From Allobosea sp. AAP35 (lineage in GTDB: Bacteria; Pseudomonadota; Alphaproteobacteria; Rhizobiales; Beijerinckiaceae), in NCBI RefSeq assembly GCF_001295925.1, contig NZ_LJHQ01000029.1, positions 1-32,246 of the forward strand: 32,246 bases of DNA. The letters run 5' to 3'. The translations under genes and the position numbers were made by a program. The notes under the pieces are model-generated. The model was given only the letters and a program-made list of their open reading frames with translations. It was not told where the DNA came from and ran no database searches. Of this stretch, positions 27,163 to 32,246 are shown piece by piece; the first letter of the stretch is position 1, and each line of letters starts with the position of its first letter.

Positions 27163-28247
27163 TCACGCGGGCGTCGCGTCGACCGGCGGCAGCCTGTCGC
27201 GCCAGCGTCCGAGCGGCAGCGCCGGCAGCAGCAGACGCCGCAGGCTGCGCCAGCCCGCCGAGAGCGCCAGCACCAGCGCGGCCAGCCCCAGCAGCGCCAG
27301 AGGCAGGCTGAGATCGCCCGAGACGCTCTGCGAGATCAGATAGGCCACGGCGATGCCGGCATAGCTCAGCGCCGAGACGAGAAGCGCGCGGCGGTCGATG
27401 ACGAGCGCGATCACGCCGAGCACGGCGAAGACGCCGAGCACGATCAGCGAGGTCGTGGTGGTGAAGCTGCCCGCGGTGCTCACCATGCCCCGGAAGATCG
27501 GATGCACGATCAGCCCGGCCGCCAGCAGATGCAGCCAGAAGGCGGCGTCCGAACGGCGCGTCAGCCGGCGCGGATCGCGCATGTCGAGCCGCAGCGCGAG
27601 CGCGAAGACCGACAGGCCGCAGAGCGCCAGGATCAGGTTGAGATAATCCTGCGCCAGAGCCGGCGCGAGCGCCGAGACGCCGGCCAGAACCAGGCCGATC
27701 CCGCCACAGGCCACCAGCGCCATGTCGACGGGCACGCGAAAGCGCCAGTGATGCAGCAGCGCCGCGCCGGAGAACGCCGCCGCGGCGAGCACCCAGCCGC
27801 CATAGAGGATAGAGGGCAGCCCGCGATCGGCGGTGAGTTGCGCCACCAGAAGCGCGGCCGAGGCGCAAAACATCGCCGCCAGCAGGATGGAGGGCAGGGC
27901 CAGCCGCATCCGCCTGGCAAAGATCTCGCTCAGCCCCCAGGCGGAAACGAGGGCGATCGCCGCAAACGCATCGCCAAAACCCACGACGCGCGAAAGCCCA
28001 AGCAGCGCGCCGGCCAGAAGCCCGACGCCGATCGCCACGAAGACGTCGTTGAAACCGCCGATCAGCCGGAAGCGCTCGTCATCGGGGTCAATGGCGCGGC
28101 CGGCATCGGCGGTAATGCTCGCACCGAGGCCCGGCGGGGTCGCGGCCTGCGCGGCCAGCCGCAGCCGTGCCAGATGCGCGATCCGGACGGCTTGCGCCTG
28201 GTCGATGATGCCTTCCGCGACCGCAGCCTGCAGGTCCTGCTCGATGA

Positions 28248-28251
<4 letters not shown>
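27163..28251 (-). CDS. Multi-pass membrane protein inside the hslVU operon (possibly DUF2157-like)
   Basis: This 362-residue protein has a short soluble N-terminus ([20 protein letters not shown]), which resembles the helix pair found at the start of DUF2157 membrane proteins. Roughly ten or more hydrophobic segments follow between about residue 65 and 345, for example [19 protein letters not shown] and [20 protein letters not shown]. The end is basic ([17 protein letters not shown]). I see no catalytic motif. Its ATG at 28251 overlaps the hslV stop as ATGA, so it is probably translated together with hslV. A partner role in membrane-protein turnover by HslUV is possible but unproven. Confidence 0.82.
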
Positions 28252-28817
<566 letters not shown>

Positions 28818-28919
28818 TGCGATTCGGCCCGGCCTTGTGGGTGAACAGGAGCCGCCAACATGTTCAGGCTGAAGCCCGGTATCAAGAGCATGGCGCGATA
28901 AGGGCCAACTCGCCATTCC

Positions 28920-29043
28920 CTCAGTCCTCATCCTGAGGAGCCGCGAAGCGGCGTCTCGAAGGATGATCCAGGATGCTCCGGCACCATCTGGAGCATCCTT
29001 CGAGACGCGCTCGTGCCGAGCGCTCCTCAGGATGAGGGCTGAG
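28920..29043. repeat. Multi-armed palindromic repeat between hemA and hslV (family B)
   Basis: Outer arms 28920-28941 and 29022-29043 (CTCAGTCCTCATCCTGAGGA type) match at 21 of 22 positions. Middle arms 28951-28965 and 28994-29008 are perfect over 15 bp, and an inner 9-bp pair (28971-28979 with 28990-28998) overlaps them, allowing alternative folds. Two small hairpins (CCGC-GAA-GCGG and CGCTCG-TGC-CGAGCG) sit between the outer and middle arms. It resembles CTCATCCTGAGGAGC-type elements known in Hyphomicrobiales. No T-run is present, so it is not a classic terminator. Confidence 0.88.
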
Positions 29044-29070
29044 ATGGAGGTCTGCCGCCGCTGCAGTAAT

Positions 29071-30282
29071 TCACGCCGCCCGTTGCAAACCGATCCGTCC
29101 CCAGATCGCGCTCAGCCCCTCGACCAGATGGGCGATGTCGGCGTCGGAATGCAGCGGCGAGGGGGTGATCCGCAGCCGCTCGGTACCGCGCGGCACGGTC
29201 GGATAGTTGATCGGCTGGACATAGATGTCGAAGCGCTCCAGCAGCTCGTCGCTGATCGCCTTGCACAAGGCCGGGTCGCCGACCATCACCGGCACGATAT
29301 GGCTGGGATTGTGCAGATGCGGAATTCCCGCCAGATCCAGCCGCCGCCGCAGCCTGGTGACCCGGTCCTGATGGCCCGCGCGCTCGCTGGTGCTGGACTT
29401 GAGATGGCGGATCGCGGCGAGCGCGCCGGCCGCCACCGGCGGCGGCAGCGAGCTGGAGAAGATGAAGCCCGAGGCGAAGCTGCGGACATAGTCGCACAGC
29501 GCCGCGGAGCCCGCGATATAGCCGCCCATCACGCCGAAAGCCTTGGCCAGCGTGCCCTCGATCACGGTCAGGCGCGAAGACAGACCGTCGCGCTCGCTGA
29601 TGCCGCCGCCGCGCGGGCCGTAGAGGCCCACCGCATGGACCTCGTCGAGATAGGTCATCGCGCCAAATTCGTCGGCGATGTCGCAGAAGGTCTCGATCGG
29701 CGCGATGTCGCCATCCATCGAATAGACGGACTCGAACGCGATCAGCTTGGGCCGGGCGGGGTCGAGCGCGGCGAGCTTGCGGCGCAGATCCTCGGGGTCG
29801 TTATGAGCGAAGATGTGCCGCTCGGCCCGCGAATGGCGGATGCCCTCGATCATCGAGGCATGGTTGAGCGCATCCGTCAGCACGACGCAGCCGGGAATCC
29901 GCGACGCCAGCGTGCCGAGCGAAGCCCAGTTCGACATGTAGCCGGAGTTGAACAGCAGCGCGGCTTCCTTGCCGTGCAGATCGGCGAGCTCCTGCTCCAG
30001 CAGCACATGGTAGTGGTTTGTGCCGCCGATATTGCGGGTGCCGCCGGCGCCGGCGCCGCATGAATCGAGCGCCTCATGCATCGCCGCGAGCACGGATGGG
30101 TGCTGCCCCATGCCGAGATAGTCGTTCGAGCACCAGACGGTGATCTCGCGGGGGCCGCTCTCGCCATGATAGGTGGCGCGTGGAAACTCGCCGACCTTGC
30201 GCTCCAGATCGGCGAAGACGCGATAGCGCCCCTCGCGGCGCAAACCGTCCAGTTCCGTGCGGAAGAATGTCTCGTGGTCCAT
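29071..30282 (-). CDS. hemA: 5-aminolevulinate synthase
   Basis: HemA condenses glycine and succinyl-CoA to 5-aminolevulinate, the first step of heme and tetrapyrrole synthesis by the Shemin route used in alphaproteobacteria. The 403-residue PLP enzyme shows [13 protein letters not shown] and [17 protein letters not shown] for substrate binding, [16 protein letters not shown] with the PLP-binding Asp, and the Schiff-base Lys247 in [17 protein letters not shown]. The start is the ATG at 30282, with AGGAG seven bases upstream; a TTG six bases earlier is too close to that site. CTAGAT at 30307-30312 could be a -10 box with a weak -35. The next gene is hslV beyond a repeat. Confidence 0.97.
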   Translation of the reverse strand: MDHETFFRTELDGLRREGRYRVFADLERKVGEFPRATYHGESGPREITVWCSNDYLGMGQHPSVLAAMHEALDSCGAGAGGTRNIGGTNHYHVLLEQELADLHGKEAALLFNSGYMSNWASLGTLASRIPGCVVLTDALNHASMIEGIRHSRAERHIFAHNDPEDLRRKLAALDPARPKLIAFESVYSMDGDIAPIETFCDIADEFGAMTYLDEVHAVGLYGPRGGGISERDGLSSRLTVIEGTLAKAFGVMGGYIAGSAALCDYVRSFASGFIFSSSLPPPVAAGALAAIRHLKSSTSERAGHQDRVTRLRRRLDLAGIPHLHNPSHIVPVMVGDPALCKAISDELLERFDIYVQPINYPTVPRGTERLRITPSPLHSDADIAHLVEGLSAIWGRIGLQRAA

Positions 30283-30368
30283 CGCCAAACTCCTGCGGCG
30301 CCCGCTATCTAGGCCCGTAGCCGGGTCAGGGAAATGGCACGCGGTGTCGCGCCCGACCTTGATTGGGA

Positions 30369-31628
30369 TCAGTTTTCGCGACGGGCGAGTTCGAGGACGG
30401 CTTCGAGCATGACCCGGATGGCGATGCCGGCATCGGCCTCGGTCATGGTCTCCAGCGGCGAATGGCTGATGCCCTTTTCATTGCGCACGAACAGCATGGC
30501 TGCCGGGCACAGCGCCGCCATCGCCATCGCGTCATGGGCGGCGCCCGAAGGCAGCCGCCGCGCCGTGCCATTGCCGCCGGCCCGGGCGACGCCCTCTGCG
30601 AGCGCGTCCTGTAGACCGGCATCCATCGGCACCGCCGGCGCATTCGTATAGACCGCGATGTCGAGGAAGACGCCGCGCCGCGCCGCGATCTCGCCGAAAC
30701 GGCTGCGGATCGCGGCTTCCATGCGGGTGAGCGTCTCGTTCGAGGGGCTGCGGAAATCGACGGTGAAGGTCACGCTGCCGGGCACGACATTGGCCGCGCC
30801 GGGTTCGACCGTGAACACACCGACCGTGCCCACCGCCTGCTCCTCTGCGGCCGCGATCGCCTCCAGCGCCAGCGCCATCTCGGCGCTCGCCGTCAGCGCG
30901 TCCTTGCGCAGGCTCATCGGCACGGTCCCGGCATGCCCCGCCTCGCCGGTCACGCGGACGCGGGCCCGGCGCTGGGCGTTGATCGCGGTAACGATGCCGA
31001 CGGGCTCGTTCTCGACCTCCAGCACCGGCCCCTGCTCGATATGCAGTTCGAGATAGGCTTTCACCGAGCCGGGCTTGCGCACCAGCTTCGGGATGCCCGA
31101 CGGATCGCCGCCGAAGGCGACCAGCGCTTCAGTCAGCCGCATGCCGTCTGCGTCCCGCGAATCGAGCCAGGCCGGATCGTAGTGCCCGGCGAGCGCGGCG
31201 GAGGTCGAGAGATGGGTCGGAAACCGGACATTCTCCTCGTCGCCGAAGGCGATAACCTCTAGCGCGAAGGGCAAAACGATCCCGGCATCACGCAGCGCCT
31301 GCGCCACCAAAATCCCGGCGACGACGCCAAGATTGCCGTCGAAGCGCCCGCCATCTTTCACCGTGTCGATGTGGGAGCCGATCATCACGCAAGGCCCACC
31401 GGAGACCGGCCCCTCGCGCCGTCCCTGCACCGAGCCTGCGGCATCGATGAAGGCGCTCAGCCCCGCGACCTCCATTGCCCCCTTGGTCCATTCCGCCGCC
31501 TGTCTGTGCGACGGCGACAGATAAAGACGCGTCAGCTTGCCCGGTTCGTCGGTGAAGCGGTTAAGGCCCTGCAGCGCGGCGAAGGCGCGCGCGCCCAGCA
31601 CCGCGGCGGAGGGAAGGGACTGCGTCAT
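30369..31628 (-). CDS. M20-family amidohydrolase (allantoate amidohydrolase / N-carbamoyl amino acid hydrolase type)
   Basis: The 419-residue protein belongs to the AllC/HyuC/beta-ureidopropionase group of zinc or manganese hydrolases. Metal ligands are visible: His86 in [20 protein letters not shown] with Asp97, the Glu pair of [10 protein letters not shown] (131-132), and the His of [11 protein letters not shown] near 197. A late His lies in [31 protein letters not shown] marks the lid domain. The choice among allantoate, ureidoglycine, N-carbamoyl-amino acid or beta-ureidopropionate as substrate cannot be made from sequence. It starts nine bases after the upstream SDR stop, so the two form an operon. 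Nitrogen scavenging from purines or pyrimidines is a likely context. Confidence 0.9.
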   Translation of the reverse strand: MTQSLPSAAVLGARAFAALQGLNRFTDEPGKLTRLYLSPSHRQAAEWTKGAMEVAGLSAFIDAAGSVQGRREGPVSGGPCVMIGSHIDTVKDGGRFDGNLGVVAGILVAQALRDAGIVLPFALEVIAFGDEENVRFPTHLSTSAALAGHYDPAWLDSRDADGMRLTEALVAFGGDPSGIPKLVRKPGSVKAYLELHIEQGPVLEVENEPVGIVTAINAQRRARVRVTGEAGHAGTVPMSLRKDALTASAEMALALEAIAAAEEQAVGTVGVFTVEPGAANVVPGSVTFTVDFRSPSNETLTRMEAAIRSRFGEIAARRGVFLDIAVYTNAPAVPMDAGLQDALAEGVARAGGNGTARRLPSGAAHDAMAMAALCPAAMLFVRNEKGISHSPLETMTEADAGIAIRVMLEAVLELARREN

Positions 31629-31637
31629 TGCCGAGTC

Positions 31638-32246
31638 CTAATAGGTCGCCCGGCCGCCCGACAGGTCGAACACGCCGCCGGTGGTGAAGCTGTTCTCGGC
31701 CGAGGCGAGGAAGGCGACCATGGACGCGACCTCGTCTGGCAACAGGAAACGCCCGCGCGGGATCTTTGCGAGCATGTAACCGATATGCTCCTCGCTCATC
31801 TGGTCGAAAATGCGGGTGCGCGCGGCGGCGGGCGTGATGCAGTTGACGGCGATGTCCTGCGTCGCCAGTTCCTTGCCGAGCGATTTGGTCAGCGCGATCA
31901 CCGCAGCTTTCGACGCCGAATAGGCCGAGGCGTTGGGATTGCCCTCCTTGCCGGCGATCGAGGCGACCAGCACGAGGCGCCCGTAATTGCGCTTGATCAT
32001 GCCGGGGATCACCGCCTGGCAGCAATGCAACGTGCCGTCGACGTTGAGGCGCATCACCCGCGCCCATTCCTCGAGCGGGTATTCCCAGGTCTTGAGATTG
32101 GCGCCGGCGATGCCGGCACTGGTGACGAGGATGTCGACGCTGCCCTGCCGGGCTTCCAGCGCATCGGCTGCGGCCGTCACGGCCTTCGCGTCGGTGACGT
32201 CGATGCCGAGTCCGGTCGCGGTCCCGCCGATCTCGGCGGCCGCTTT
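31638..32246 (-). CDS. Short-chain dehydrogenase/reductase, C-terminal part (runs off right edge)
   Basis: The frame is open into the window edge; 202 codons are seen. The NAD(P)-binding TGxxxGxG motif lies outside the window. The visible part starts KAAAEIGGTATGLGIDVTDA, then VDILVTSAGIAG (the NNAG-equivalent, here TSAG), MRLNVDGTLHCCQAVIPGMI, and the catalytic set Ser in VASIAG with Tyr and Lys in SAYSASKAAVIALTKSLG. The C-terminus FTTGGVFDLSGGRATY is the usual SDR end. The substrate is unknown. It is coupled to the M20 amidohydrolase downstream (nine-base gap). Family certain, reaction not. Confidence 0.9.
   Translation of the reverse strand, partial: KAAAEIGGTATGLGIDVTDAKAVTAAADALEARQGSVDILVTSAGIAGANLKTWEYPLEEWARVMRLNVDGTLHCCQAVIPGMIKRNYGRLVLVASIAGKEGNPNASAYSASKAAVIALTKSLGKELATQDIAVNCITPAAARTRIFDQMSEEHIGYMLAKIPRGRFLLPDEVASMVAFLASAENSFTTGGVFDLSGGRATY

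Noticed and set aside
28881..28886. Heat-shock sigma-32 promoter for hslV (CTTGAT on the minus strand)
   Set aside because: The -35-like hexamer has no matching -10 element at the right spacing; too weak to annotate.

Overview
The window is a dense, GC-rich chromosomal segment of an alphaproteobacterium, most likely order Hyphomicrobiales and possibly Bosea-like (the genus is a guess). The evidence is a Shemin-pathway 5-aminolevulinate synthase, a PraR/PhrR-type XRE regulator between lnt and metK, a YlxR-L7Ae-like fusion upstream of infB, and intergenic palindromic repeats of the kind scattered through this order. I see 29 genes. All but one are on the minus strand, so the biological reading direction runs from right to left. 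No tRNA, rRNA, CRISPR array, insertion sequence or phage gene was recognised.

Reading along the minus strand from the right edge: a truncated SDR oxidoreductase and an M20-family amidohydrolase (catabolic pair); hemA; a palindromic repeat; then hslV, an uncharacterised membrane protein and hslU (ATP-dependent protease operon); murJ (lipid II flippase); trpS; a universal stress protein; an Nfu-type Fe-S scaffold; a second repeat; tsaB, rimI and plsC; miaB; the phoH-ybeY-corC-lnt run, whose genes overlap by 1 to 4 bases; a PraR-like regulator; metK with a clear terminator; another copy of the second repeat; and trmB.

A 1.1-kb DUF2336 gene on the plus strand converges on trmB and overlaps its 3' end by 26 bp. 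Between DUF2336 and rimP lies the largest gene-free stretch (9217-9549). It carries a good minus-strand promoter followed about 35 bases after the predicted start point by an intrinsic terminator, a layout that suggests attenuation of the rimP-nusA-ylxR-infB operon. A second terminator, built on a perfect 13-bp palindrome, separates infB from rbfA-truB. The left edge holds the N-terminal 524 codons of a chemoreceptor (methyl-accepting chemotaxis protein).

Functionally, most genes serve translation and RNA: ribosome and initiation-complex maturation (RimP, IF-2, RbfA, YbeY), tRNA modification or charging (TruB, TrmB, MiaB, TsaB, TrpS) and transcription elongation (NusA). A smaller set serves the envelope (Lnt, PlsC, MurJ), cofactors (HemA, Nfu, MetK) and proteolysis (HslUV). 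The region is largely housekeeping. I do not see a clearly new multi-gene system. The most interesting signals are the rimP leader attenuator, the long inverted repeat upstream of the PraR-like gene, the membrane protein inside the hslVU operon, and the structured repeats.
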